A DNA stretch of 64,000 nucleotides from Clostridia bacterium (GTDB lineage: Bacteria; Bacillota; Clostridia; Oscillospirales; CAG-272): assembly GCA_017456145.1 (NCBI GenBank), contig JAFTJZ010000068.1:18756-82755 (forward strand), read 5' to 3'. The first letter of the stretch is position 1. Each line of letters begins with the position of its first letter. Below the pieces are notes generated by a model that saw nothing but the letters and a program-made list of their open reading frames with translations, ran no database searches and was not told the DNA's origin. Position numbers and translations under genes: made by a program. This document shows, piece after piece, positions 17,183 through 26,321 of this stretch.

Positions 17183-17228
17183 GTGGTGTCACGGTGGTGA
17201 AGAATGGAGCAAAAAAGAGCAAAATGGA
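17183..17228 (+). promoter_or_regulatory. Putative MraZ operator (phased TGG boxes)
   Basis: TGG cores occur at 17184, 17195, 17205 and 17225, each within GTGGTG or ATGGAG, on helical-turn spacing of 10-11 bp. MraZ is known to bind tandem direct repeats with a TGG-containing core just ahead of its own operon. The position immediately after the -10 suggests autorepression. Specific recognition here is inference. Confidence 0.55.
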
Positions 17229-17417
17229 GGAAATCGGCCTTGGAAACACGGCGAAAACACCTTCTGATGCGGAAAAACCTTCATTCCTTGGGCTTTTGCC
17301 CGACGTTTTACTGCACGGACGTTTCCTTATAATACGCACGATGCCGTAGCAGCGGCATATGAGTGAGAAGAAAGTCACCGTGCGGTGGATATTTTAAGCA
17401 AAGAGAGGTGAGCAGGC

Positions 17418-17840
17418 GTGTTGACGGGCGAATTCAGACCCACATTGGACCCGAAGAATCGTATATTTGTACCGTCAAAGCTGCGCGAGGAGCTGGGCGA
17501 GACGTTTATGATCGTTCGCGATACTCGCGTCAAATGCCTGAAAATGTACTCTTTGGAAGGATGGGCAGAGTTTATCAGACCCATCAAGGAAAAACGCGGC
17601 GAGAAGTCCGAAATGATCCTTCGTACTCTGCACAGCACAGCAGCGCAGGTGACGCCGGACAGCCAGGGGCGTGTGCTCATTCCCAACAAGCTGATCGAAT
17701 TTGCCGGGCTTGAGAAGACCATTGTGGTGATCGGTTGTTACGATTATGCCGAGATTTGGTCTGAGAACGGGTATGACAGCATGGTGGCCTCTCAGGATGA
17801 TGACGCACTTCGTGACGCTATGGAGGAGCTGGGATTGTGA
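17418..17840 (+). CDS. mraZ: Transcriptional regulator MraZ
   Basis: The 140-residue AbrB-like protein has two SpoVT/AbrB-type half domains: GEFRPTLDPKNRIFVPSKLR at the N-terminus and DSQGRVLIPNKLIEFAGL in the second half. MraZ forms a ring-shaped oligomer that binds repeats ahead of the dcw operon and controls its expression. GTG 17418 is preceded by AAGAGAGGTG. It is the first gene of the cluster and overlaps rsmH by one base. Confidence 0.97.
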   Translation: MLTGEFRPTLDPKNRIFVPSKLREELGETFMIVRDTRVKCLKMYSLEGWAEFIRPIKEKRGEKSEMILRTLHSTAAQVTPDSQGRVLIPNKLIEFAGLEKTIVVIGCYDYAEIWSENGYDSMVASQDDDALRDAMEELGL

Positions 17841-18793
17841 TGGACGTGACACGAAAAGGCATCAACTTTTCTCACCGCTCGGTGCTGCTGGATGAATGCA
17901 TCGAGGGACTCGCCATCAAGGAAGACGGTATTTATGTGGATGGTACCACGGGCGGCGGCGGTCATTCGTACGAAATCGCGGCAAGGCTCAAGGGCGGCAG
18001 GCTGATCTGTCTGGATCAGGACGCCGACGCCATTGCGGCGGCGAGCGTAAGGCTTGCACCGTTTGCCGATCGCATCCGCTTTGTGCGGTGTAATTTCCGC
18101 GAGGTCGCAGCGGCTTGTGCAAGCGTCGGTGTGGAGCACATCGATGGAATGCTGCTTGATCTTGGTGTATCCTCATATCAGCTGGATACCGCCGAGCGCG
18201 GATTTTCCTATCAGAAGGATGCGCCGCTGGATATGCGCATGGATGAAAGAAATCCAAAGAGTGCGTATGAAGTGGTCAATCATTATTCAGAAAACGAGTT
18301 GAAACGAATCATATACGATTACGGCGAAGAGAGATTTGCACCAAGAATTGCTGCGGCCATCGTCCGCGCAAGGGAAGTCTCTCCCGTTCGTACCACGGGC
18401 GAGTTGGTAGCGCTGATCAAAAGCGCAATTCCCGCTGCCGCGCGCGAGGGCGGACATCATCCCGCCAAACGCACCTTTCAGGCAATCCGCATCGAGGTCA
18501 ATGCCGAGCTGGATGTCATAAGACCCGCCATTGAGGCTGCGGTCGATATGCTCAATGTCGGTGGCAGAGTTGCTGTGATTACCTTCCATTCTCTGGAGGA
18601 TCGCATGGTCAAGCAGACCTTCGCGACGCTTGCACAGGGATGCACCTGCCCCAGAGATCTTCCCGTCTGCGTGTGCGGGAAAACTCCGCGCATCCGCGTG
18701 GAGACACGTAAGCCGATCCTGCCGTGCCGCAGTGAGCTGGAGGAAAATCCCCGCTCACGAAGCGCCAAGCTGCGGATCGCAACAAAACTATAG
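17840..18793 (+). CDS. rsmH: 16S rRNA (cytosine(1402)-N(4))-methyltransferase
   Basis: The 317-residue RsmH (MraW) methylates N4 of C1402 in the 16S rRNA decoding centre. Markers are FSHRSVLLDECIEGL, DGTTGGGGHSYEIA for AdoMet binding, DLGVSSYQLD, the DMRMD loop and the C-terminal RSRSAKLRIA. ATG 17840 shares one base with the mraZ stop codon, which implies translational coupling. The length is normal for the family. Confidence 0.98.
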   Translation: MDVTRKGINFSHRSVLLDECIEGLAIKEDGIYVDGTTGGGGHSYEIAARLKGGRLICLDQDADAIAAASVRLAPFADRIRFVRCNFREVAAACASVGVEHIDGMLLDLGVSSYQLDTAERGFSYQKDAPLDMRMDERNPKSAYEVVNHYSENELKRIIYDYGEERFAPRIAAAIVRAREVSPVRTTGELVALIKSAIPAAAREGGHHPAKRTFQAIRIEVNAELDVIRPAIEAAVDMLNVGGRVAVITFHSLEDRMVKQTFATLAQGCTCPRDLPVCVCGKTPRIRVETRKPILPCRSELEENPRSRSAKLRIATKL

Positions 18794-18829
18794 GCATTAC
18801 CCTTTGGTGCCTTGGAAAGGAGAGCTCGC

Positions 18830-19759
18830 ATGAACAGTGCCATTGAATTGAAACCCGAGTATGCAACCGTGTCTCACGCTGTCCGCTTTGATGGGGATGA
18901 CGGTATTGAAGATCAAAGACGCGCACTGCGAGCTTTGCTTTCCCGTTGTGGCAACAGAGGTTTGCAAGGAGCAGTAAAACAAGAAAAGAGGCACATTGAC
19001 GCCATGGAGCGGGAATGCAGTATGTCCGCGCCCGAGATTTATTCTGCGAGCGTTTCGGGTGTACAAGGTCGGGGGGACCGGTTCCGCCATGGAGAATTTC
19101 ATGGTCAAGCGTACATGACAGTGAATGATTTTGCCGCGTATTATTCACAGTGCCGCCAGAGCAAGCCAACTGCGAGAGGTGAGCGGACGGTGGCGAAGAC
19201 TGTGACTGCGAAGGATTGCATGGACAGCGGTGTGATCCTTTGCAGCCCCCAAGGGGAGAGAAAGAGCGATCGTATTCAAAAGATCGAAAAAAATAAAAAG
19301 AAAGCCGGGGAGCACGCCCTGGTTGCCCGCGCCGAGAGAATGGCGCGCGAATGGTTTGAGCCTGACGACCGTGTGCTGCGCCGCCGTGAGAAGGGGAAGG
19401 CCTTTCCGCTTTCCATGGTTGCGTGTTTCGTTATCATCGCCGTCTCGTTGATGATGCTGGTATCCGGCACGGTCATGGTGGCAGGAGCGACGCAAGAGGT
19501 CAGTGCACTCAGAAGTGAGGTTGCCGCTCTGTCCGAGGAGGCTGTGCTGCTGGAGAATCGATTGGAATCCGAGATCAACTATCTGGAGGTCTATCGTATC
19601 GCCACCGAGGAGTACGGTATGGTGGATGCGGATTTTGTCAAGGGCTCCTATCTTGGGACGGATGCCGAAAACTATATTGAGGTCTACGAAAAAGAAGACG
19701 ACACCACGGCAGGACTTGCCACGCTGCTTGCCGCCATCGGTATTCACATCGGGGAGTAG
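18830..19759 (+). CDS. ftsL: FtsL-like cell division protein with a long cytoplasmic extension
   Basis: The gene lies where ftsL is expected, between rsmH and the division PBP. The C-terminal 120 residues look like FtsL: one membrane segment at about 192-218, then a leucine/valine heptad coiled coil (about 222-255) facing outside. FtsL bridges FtsQ/DivIB and FtsB/DivIC to the septal synthase. Unusually, about 190 hydrophilic residues precede the membrane segment; ordinary FtsL has fewer than 50. The extension has several Cys and a Lys-rich stretch before the helix. ATG 18830 follows AAAGGAGAG. The assignment rests on position and topology, since FtsL is weakly conserved. Confidence 0.75.
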   Translation: MNSAIELKPEYATVSHAVRFDGDDGIEDQRRALRALLSRCGNRGLQGAVKQEKRHIDAMERECSMSAPEIYSASVSGVQGRGDRFRHGEFHGQAYMTVNDFAAYYSQCRQSKPTARGERTVAKTVTAKDCMDSGVILCSPQGERKSDRIQKIEKNKKKAGEHALVARAERMAREWFEPDDRVLRRREKGKAFPLSMVACFVIIAVSLMMLVSGTVMVAGATQEVSALRSEVAALSEEAVLLENRLESEINYLEVYRIATEEYGMVDADFVKGSYLGTDAENYIEVYEKEDDTTAGLATLLAAIGIHIGE

Positions 19760-19789
19760 TCATAAACCCACCCGCCCGCGCATAGGATA

Positions 19790-22114
19790 ATGCGAACGAA
19801 ACGTCGGCGGGAGATTTCCCGAAAAGAGAGGTTGTCACGCTTGAAGGAATCCATGATACATCTGCGTGTGCTGCGGCGAGCGCGCGTAGTCAGTTTACTG
19901 GTCATTGTTGCCGTTGCTCTGCTGCTCGTCCGTATTTTATGGATTCAGACGGTGCAGTATGACACCTATCAGGCGAAGGTCATCGAGCAGATGACGACCG
20001 AGAGTACCGTCAGCGCCGACAGAGGTAGTATTTATGACACCAACGGCATATTGATTGCCACCAATATTACCACATATCGCATTTTTATCGCTCCCCGTAC
20101 CATTGCCGAGGAGCAAAGTGAGGCAGACGAGGAGGGTGTACAGGTCGATTACAACACCGTGATCGCGCAAGGACTTTCTTCCCTACTTGGTGAGGGCTAC
20201 GGCATCACCGAGGAGTTTGTCCGCAAGCAATTGGAATATACCTATTATCTTGACCGAACCATTGCCCGTCAGGTTGACGAGGAGACCGCGGATGCCGTGC
20301 TTGCTTTTATTGATGAGAACGAGCTGGAGCGCATGGTCTACATGGAGGCAACGGGAACGCGATATTATCCGTACCAGACGCTGGCTGCGCATTTGCTGGG
20401 CTTTACTGGCAGCGACGGCACGGGGCTGTACGGGCTGGAATACAGCTATGATACGCTGCTCTCGGGGACTGCGGGCAAATATATTGTCGCGCGAGATGCG
20501 CAGGGCAACGAAATGCCCTATGAATATGAGGAGTACATCGAGGCTGTGGACGGCTACAATCTGACCACGACCATTGATGTTTTTATCCAAGCTGCACTTG
20601 AGGAACAGTTGAAGGTTGCTTATGAAGAGTCGGGTGGACAGAACCGCGCTTGCGGTATCGTCATGGATCCCAATACAGGAGCCATTCTTGCTATGGCGAC
20701 GTATCCCACCTTCGATCTTAATGATCCGTGGACGCTGAACAGTTATGACACCGCAACACTTCTTAACTCGGGATTACAAGCGGGGAGCGAGGAATATTCC
20801 GAGATGAAGAGTGCTCTTTTGCTCTCGGGCTGGTCAAACAAGGCGTTGACCGAGGCGTACATCCCCGGATCGACCTTTAAGATCATCACCGCAGCGATGG
20901 CGCTGGAGCAGGGCGTTGTCAAAACGACAGATCATTTCACCTGCACAGGCGTCTACAGCGTCAACGGTATCAAGATCCACTGTCACAAACTGGTGGGACA
21001 CGGTGCGCTGAATTTCACAGGCGGTATTCAGCAATCCTGCAACCCCGTCCTGATGACGGTGGGACTGCGCATAGGCCTTACCACCTTTTACGATTATTTC
21101 AACGCCTTCGGTTATCTTGGCAAGACGGGGATCGATCTTGCGGGAGAAGGCAACAGTGTTTTTCATAATCCTGAAAAATTCGCGGTGCTCGATCTTGCAA
21201 CGGCGTCCTTCGGACAGAACTTCAAGATCACACCCATTCAGCATATTCGCGCCATCTCCGCTGTGGCCAACGGCGGTTACCTTGTCACGCCATACGTGGT
21301 ACAGACGGTGACCGATGACAGCGGAAACGTCATTGAATCTGCATCGACAGAGCAAACGAGGCAGGTCGTCAGCACCGAGGTGTGTGACACCATCTCCAAG
21401 ATTTTGGAGGAGGGAGTTTCGGTCAGCGGCGGAGCGAGAAATGCCTATGTCGCAGGCTACCGCATCGCGGCGAAGACGGGTACCTCCGAGAAGATCGGAG
21501 ACAATGACGATGCCTATATCTGCTCTTGTGTGGCATATGCACCCGCAGAATCTCCTGTGGTGTGTGCGTTGATCATGGTCGACGAGCCGACAAAGGGAAC
21601 GCTCTACGGCAGCACTGTCGCAGCCCCTTATGTCGCCAAGCTGATGGAGACCATTCTGCCGCACATGGGGGTGGAGGCGGTTTATACGGAGGATGAGCTT
21701 GCCAAGCTGGCGGTCACAGTACCGAATCTGCGGTATTACAGCCTGAATCAGGCGCAAAAGAGCGCGGAGCGGGTCGGACTTACCCTTAAGGTGGTCGGCG
21801 ACGGCGAATACGTCATGTCGCAAAGTCCTGCGGGAGGTAGCGAGATCGAAAAGGAAAACGGCGTGATCGTTGTATATACGGGTGACGCCGTGGCAGAGAA
21901 TACCCTGAGTGTTCCCGATGTGAGCGGAATGAGCGCATTGTCTGCCAACCGTCATCTGGTCAACAGCGGACTCAATATTCGCATTGAGGGAACGCAAAGC
22001 TATACCAGCGGCACGGGAGCCGTCGCGGTTTCTCAAAGTCCCGCTGCGGGTGAGCTTGTCGCACCCGGTACGGTCGTGACGGTAAGTTTCCGTTACCTGA
22101 ACGAGACCGATTGA
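19790..22114 (+). CDS. Division transpeptidase with PASTA domains (FtsI/PBP2x/SpoVD type)
   Basis: This 774-residue class B PBP has one N-terminal membrane helix (about 31-50), a dimerisation domain starting at ADRGSIYDTNG, and a transpeptidase domain with STFK at 361-364 (catalytic Ser361), SCN at 416-418 and KTG at 562-564. Two PASTA repeats follow, roughly 640-700 and 705-770. It cross-links septal peptidoglycan outside the membrane. Two PASTA repeats occur in vegetative PBP2x-type enzymes; SpoVD usually has one, so vegetative FtsI is favoured. It lies 30 bp after ftsL. Confidence 0.95.
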   Translation: MRTKRRREISRKERLSRLKESMIHLRVLRRARVVSLLVIVAVALLLVRILWIQTVQYDTYQAKVIEQMTTESTVSADRGSIYDTNGILIATNITTYRIFIAPRTIAEEQSEADEEGVQVDYNTVIAQGLSSLLGEGYGITEEFVRKQLEYTYYLDRTIARQVDEETADAVLAFIDENELERMVYMEATGTRYYPYQTLAAHLLGFTGSDGTGLYGLEYSYDTLLSGTAGKYIVARDAQGNEMPYEYEEYIEAVDGYNLTTTIDVFIQAALEEQLKVAYEESGGQNRACGIVMDPNTGAILAMATYPTFDLNDPWTLNSYDTATLLNSGLQAGSEEYSEMKSALLLSGWSNKALTEAYIPGSTFKIITAAMALEQGVVKTTDHFTCTGVYSVNGIKIHCHKLVGHGALNFTGGIQQSCNPVLMTVGLRIGLTTFYDYFNAFGYLGKTGIDLAGEGNSVFHNPEKFAVLDLATASFGQNFKITPIQHIRAISAVANGGYLVTPYVVQTVTDDSGNVIESASTEQTRQVVSTEVCDTISKILEEGVSVSGGARNAYVAGYRIAAKTGTSEKIGDNDDAYICSCVAYAPAESPVVCALIMVDEPTKGTLYGSTVAAPYVAKLMETILPHMGVEAVYTEDELAKLAVTVPNLRYYSLNQAQKSAERVGLTLKVVGDGEYVMSQSPAGGSEIEKENGVIVVYTGDAVAENTLSVPDVSGMSALSANRHLVNSGLNIRIEGTQSYTSGTGAVAVSQSPAAGELVAPGTVVTVSFRYLNETD

Positions 22115-22217
22115 TAATTTTTTGTAAACAGGAAATTGAAAATAGAGGCAGCCAAGACGGGTGCTGTCCCCGGATGTAAAACGAAAAACAACAACATCCA
22201 AGGGGGAGGGCAGCTGT

Positions 22218-23765
22218 ATGAGGCTGGAAACATTATGCTTTCTGTCGGGCTTGGAACCCCCGACAGACTCGGATGACGGAGCGATGGAAATCACCGCCGT
22301 CGTCTGCAACTCGCGCGCTTGCGTGCCCGGGTGCATCTATGTGTGCATCTCGGGTACGCGGGCGGACGGTCACGCATTTATCGAGGAGGCTCTGGCAAGG
22401 GGCGCTGCGGCGGTAGTGACAGAGCGAAATCATCCAATGGCGGATGGCTTTGTCGAAAAACGGAGCAGCGCGATTTTTTTGTCTTCGAGCAATACGCGTA
22501 TCACGGCAGCGCGGCTGTATAACGCATGGTACGCCAATCCTGCCGAGGAAATGCGCTTGATTGCGGTTACGGGAACCAATGGCAAAACCACCGTATCAAG
22601 CATGCTTTGTGCCATGCTGGAGGCGGCAGGGGTGGAGACGGGGCTGATCGGGACGGTCGGCTGTCGCTGCCGTGGGCGAATGTTGGATATCCGTGCGGCA
22701 GATCTCTGCGCCAATATGACCACACCGGACCCGGAGCAGCTGTACCATATTTTAGCGGTCATGGCCCGTGAGGGTGTTCGCGTTGTCGTGATGGAGACGA
22801 CCTCCCACGCACTTGCTCTTCACAAATTGGAGCCCTTGCGCTTTGATACGGCGATCTTTACGAATTTTACCGAGGATCATCTGGATTTTCATGGCAGCAT
22901 GGAGGCGTATTTTGAGGCGAAGGCATCTCTTCTTCCGAAGGCCTCTCGGGTCATTCTGAATCTGGATGATGCGGCAATCGCATCGCTCAAGGAACGGGCA
23001 AGCGGTCTTACGGTCACAGTCTCCACCATGGGAGCTGATGCCGATTATCTTGCCGAGGATATTGCTTATCAAGGTACGGAGGGGGTACAATACACCTTGC
23101 GTGAGCGGGATGGACTGTGCGAGCCTCTGTTCTGTGCTGTGCCCGGTGCGTTCAGCGTTTCGAATACACTGCTTGCCGCAGCCTGTGCACGTCAGATGGG
23201 AGTATCTTGTGCGGATATTTCCAAGGCCCTGCGCGATTTTCGCGGTGTCCCTGGGAGAATGGAGCGGGTCGATTGCGGGGATAAGCTGCCGTTTCGTGCT
23301 TTTATCGATTATGCGCATACACCGGATGCGTTGGAAAAGCTGTTGCTTTGTGCGCGTGATTTTCGGCAGGATGGGCAGAGAATCGTACTTTTGTTCGGCT
23401 GCGGTGGCGATCGGGATCGTGCAAAGCGACCAATCATGGCGAAAATTGCAGCGCGATATGCAGACGTGATATATCTGACGAGCGATAACAGTCGGAGCGA
23501 GGATCCTGAGGATATTTTAGATGATATTTCGCGTGGGATTCCCGACGGTGTGGAATACATTCGCATCGTGGATCGCGCGGTTGCCATTACGCACGCCATG
23601 ATGCACGCCATGCCGGGGGACATTATACTTCTGGCGGGTAAGGGACATGAGCGTTATGAGATCGACCGCACGGGACGACATCCCTTTGACGAACGAGCCA
23701 TCGCCCGCGCAGCTGTGGCGGGGTGTTCGTCCGAAAATCCCGGAAGAATGAATTTTGAGAATTAG
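22218..23765 (+). CDS. murE: UDP-MurNAc-L-Ala-D-Glu:meso-DAP ligase
   Basis: The 515-residue Mur ligase adds the third stem-peptide residue. It shows DSD/SRACVPG-type UDP binding at the N-terminus, the ATP loop VTGTNGKTTVSSML, TTPDPEQLY, ETTSHALALHKL, and FIDYAHTPDALEKLL. The diamino-acid recognition motif reads DNSRSEDP at 423-430 instead of the usual DNPRxEDP of DAP-adding enzymes, with only the Pro changed. With ddh in the same window, meso-DAP is the likely substrate. ATG 22218 follows GGGGAGGG. It lies between the PBP gene and murF. Confidence 0.96.
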   Translation: MRLETLCFLSGLEPPTDSDDGAMEITAVVCNSRACVPGCIYVCISGTRADGHAFIEEALARGAAAVVTERNHPMADGFVEKRSSAIFLSSSNTRITAARLYNAWYANPAEEMRLIAVTGTNGKTTVSSMLCAMLEAAGVETGLIGTVGCRCRGRMLDIRAADLCANMTTPDPEQLYHILAVMAREGVRVVVMETTSHALALHKLEPLRFDTAIFTNFTEDHLDFHGSMEAYFEAKASLLPKASRVILNLDDAAIASLKERASGLTVTVSTMGADADYLAEDIAYQGTEGVQYTLRERDGLCEPLFCAVPGAFSVSNTLLAAACARQMGVSCADISKALRDFRGVPGRMERVDCGDKLPFRAFIDYAHTPDALEKLLLCARDFRQDGQRIVLLFGCGGDRDRAKRPIMAKIAARYADVIYLTSDNSRSEDPEDILDDISRGIPDGVEYIRIVDRAVAITHAMMHAMPGDIILLAGKGHERYEIDRTGRHPFDERAIARAAVAGCSSENPGRMNFEN

Positions 23766-23788
23766 GCGATACAGGGAAGGCTATTAAC

Positions 23789-25201
23789 ATGAGAATTACG
23801 GTTGGAAGAGAGCATATGACGTTGTCAGATGTGGCACGCGCCTGCGGGGGAATATTGGTCGGCAAGGATCGCACACTGTGCGCTCTTTGTACCGATTCTC
23901 GCGAGGCAGATGACAAGACGGTTTTCGTTGCCCTGCGCGGAGAGCGTACGGACGGACATCAATATATCCCCGCCGCGGTCGAGAAGGGCTGCAGTGCGGT
24001 GCTGTGTGAGAGCTGGCTCCCGTGCGGAGAGGCATCTGCCGTCATCGTCAAGAATACCGAGCACGCACTTTCCCGTCTGGCGGGTGCATACCTGCAGCAG
24101 CACCGTATTCCTTGCGTTGCCGTCACGGGCAGCGTGGGCAAGACCACGACCAAGGAGTTTGTTGCCTCAGTGCTCTCTGCGCGCTTTTCCACCTACAAGA
24201 CGGCGGGAAATTATAACAGTACCGTCGGAATGCCGCTGTCAGCAATGGAGATCAGCGCCGAGCATCATGCGGCGGTATTTGAAATGGGCATGAGCGGGCA
24301 GGGGGAAATTCGTCGTATGTCGCGTGCCGCCAAGCCGGATATTGCCATTATCACCAACATCGGCTCCTCTCATTTGGAGTATCTGGAGACCAGAGAAAAT
24401 ATCGCCAAAGCCAAGCTGGAGATTACCGAAGGGCTGCGCGAGGGCGGATTGCTGCTGGTTAACGGTGATGAACCGCTGCTGCGAGGAATCTTCTCCAAGA
24501 ATTTTCGTGTGAGAAGTGTCTCCTTGGAGGGGGAGGGCGATTATCGCGGGACAAATATTGTGCTGCATCCGACAAAGGAAAGCACGACCTTTGATCTGCA
24601 TACGCCTGAGGGGATTCTGTGCGGATTTGAGATCCCTGCTGTGGGAAAGCATATGGTTTATGATGCTATTTTCGCTTACGTTGCAGGCAAGGAGCTGGGG
24701 CTGACCGAGGACGAGATCCGTCGCGGCTTGTCGACGTATCGCTCCGGCGGTTTGCGGCAGCGCTTGCTCCCGATGGGAGATATTACGGTGCTTGAGGATT
24801 GCTATAACGCAGCGCCCGAATCCATGCGTGCGGCACTGTACGTTTTGGGCAGCTTTGCCCGCGAGCGCCACTGCCGCTCGGTTGCTGTGCTCGGAGACAT
24901 GCGTGAGCTGGGCGTGGAGTCCCGTTATCTGCACGAGCAGGTCGGTGTTTATGCGGTAGAGCAGGGAATCTCCGTGCTTATGACGCTGGGAGATCTGGGG
25001 GCCAGCATTGCCGAGGGGGCCATGGGAGCAGGACTGCCCGATGAGTGTGTACTGATGCACCGCGATCTGTCCGATCTTGCGCACGCTGCGCGGCTTTTAC
25101 AAAAGCAGCTGTGCCCCGGCGATATCGTTCTGGTAAAAGCCAGCCGCGGTGTGGCAGCCGAGAGGCTGATCGAGGCGTTGCGGCGTGATATCGGGGAGTG
25201 A
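23789..25201 (+). CDS. murF: UDP-MurNAc-tripeptide:D-Ala-D-Ala ligase
   Basis: The 470-residue Mur ligase adds D-alanyl-D-alanine to complete the stem pentapeptide. Markers are FVALRGERTDGHQYI near the N-terminus, the ATP loop VTGSVGKTTTKEFV, TAGNYNSTVGMPLSA, EMGMSGQGEI, and ITNIGSSHLEYL, then the C-terminal DCYNAAPESMRAAL and VLGDMRELG. It starts 23 bp after murE and its length is typical. Confidence 0.97.
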   Translation: MRITVGREHMTLSDVARACGGILVGKDRTLCALCTDSREADDKTVFVALRGERTDGHQYIPAAVEKGCSAVLCESWLPCGEASAVIVKNTEHALSRLAGAYLQQHRIPCVAVTGSVGKTTTKEFVASVLSARFSTYKTAGNYNSTVGMPLSAMEISAEHHAAVFEMGMSGQGEIRRMSRAAKPDIAIITNIGSSHLEYLETRENIAKAKLEITEGLREGGLLLVNGDEPLLRGIFSKNFRVRSVSLEGEGDYRGTNIVLHPTKESTTFDLHTPEGILCGFEIPAVGKHMVYDAIFAYVAGKELGLTEDEIRRGLSTYRSGGLRQRLLPMGDITVLEDCYNAAPESMRAALYVLGSFARERHCRSVAVLGDMRELGVESRYLHEQVGVYAVEQGISVLMTLGDLGASIAEGAMGAGLPDECVLMHRDLSDLAHAARLLQKQLCPGDIVLVKASRGVAAERLIEALRRDIGE

Positions 25202-25267
25202 ATCGCGGCAGCTTGCTTGATCTACTCCAAAGTTTTTTCAAATGTGTAAGAGAAAGAAGAAGGATCC

Positions 25268-26290
25268 ATGGATATCAGAGATTTGATCTTGTTGTTTATG
25301 ATGGCGATGCCGGCTGCGACGCTGCTTTGTGCACTGGGGTGTCGGATCATGATCCCCGTGTTGCGCCGCCACCATATCGGACAGCACATCTATACCGAAT
25401 ACGGGCCTGCGTGGCACGCGGGAAAGCAGGGAACTCCCACTATGGGTGGTGTTTGCTTTATCATTCCGATGCTGCTGTGTGTGCTGCCGTATGTGATTGT
25501 CGAGGCGTTGCAGGCATCCAAGGACTCCTTGAACGCAGACACGAACCTGATCCCGTTGGCACTTTGCGTGGCACTCGGCGTGGGAAACGCCATGATTGGC
25601 TTTGTCGATGATTATGCCAAGCTGCTGCACAAGAAAAATCAGGGCTTGACCTCATGGCAAAAGCTGCTGCTGCAAGCGGTGGTTGCGGGGGGATATGTGT
25701 TCGGTATGGCAGCGACGGGGCATATGTCCACGGTGGTCGAGATCCATTTTCTTTCCTTGGAATTTGATTTGGGTGTGCTTTATTATGCACTTGCCGTGTT
25801 GATGATCCTTGCCATGGTCAACAGCACCAATCTGACCGACGGTGTGGACGGTTTGGCGTCTTCCGTTGCGCTCGCTGCGGCGCTCTGCTCGACGATCATT
25901 GCATTTGTGTACACCGATGCTGCCTCTGTGCTGCTGTGTGCCGTTATGATCGGCAGTATGATCGGATTTCTGATGTTCAATTATCACCCCGCCAAGGTGT
26001 TTATGGGAGATACGGGCTCACTGTATCTCGGCGGCATTTTTATGGGCATGGGCTTTATGCTGGGCGAGCCGCTTTTGATGATTTTGATCTGCGGTGTTTT
26101 TGTGCTGGATATGCTCTCCAGCTTTGCACAGATCATCAGCTACAAGCTGTTCAAAAAGCGTATATTCAAGATGGCCCCCGTGCATCATCATTTTGAAAAG
26201 ATGGGGTGGAGTGAGGAAAAGATTGTGTATGTGTTTGCAGGTGTCGGACTCTTTTTGGGAGGCATCGGCGTGCTGCTGGCAGTGCTTTGA
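25268..26290 (+). CDS. mraY: Phospho-MurNAc-pentapeptide transferase
   Basis: The 340-residue polytopic membrane enzyme moves phospho-MurNAc-pentapeptide to undecaprenyl phosphate, making lipid I. It has about ten membrane segments and the diagnostic loops GTPTMGGVCFI, FVDDYAKLLHKKNQGL, NSTNLTDGVDGLASS, KVFMGDTGSLYLGG and VHHHFEKMGWSEEKIV. ATG 25268 follows AGAAAGAAGAAGGA. In most Firmicutes murD comes next; here ftsW follows directly. Confidence 0.97.
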   Translation: MDIRDLILLFMMAMPAATLLCALGCRIMIPVLRRHHIGQHIYTEYGPAWHAGKQGTPTMGGVCFIIPMLLCVLPYVIVEALQASKDSLNADTNLIPLALCVALGVGNAMIGFVDDYAKLLHKKNQGLTSWQKLLLQAVVAGGYVFGMAATGHMSTVVEIHFLSLEFDLGVLYYALAVLMILAMVNSTNLTDGVDGLASSVALAAALCSTIIAFVYTDAASVLLCAVMIGSMIGFLMFNYHPAKVFMGDTGSLYLGGIFMGMGFMLGEPLLMILICGVFVLDMLSSFAQIISYKLFKKRIFKMAPVHHHFEKMGWSEEKIVYVFAGVGLFLGGIGVLLAVL

Positions 26291-26321
26291 TTTGATAAAA
26301 CTTTGACGGGGAGGTTGTGAT

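Noticed and set aside
20834-22336. A 500-codon minus-strand frame opposite the PBP gene
   Set aside because: Opposite a certain PASTA-type PBP; the sequence is low-information and lacks family signatures.
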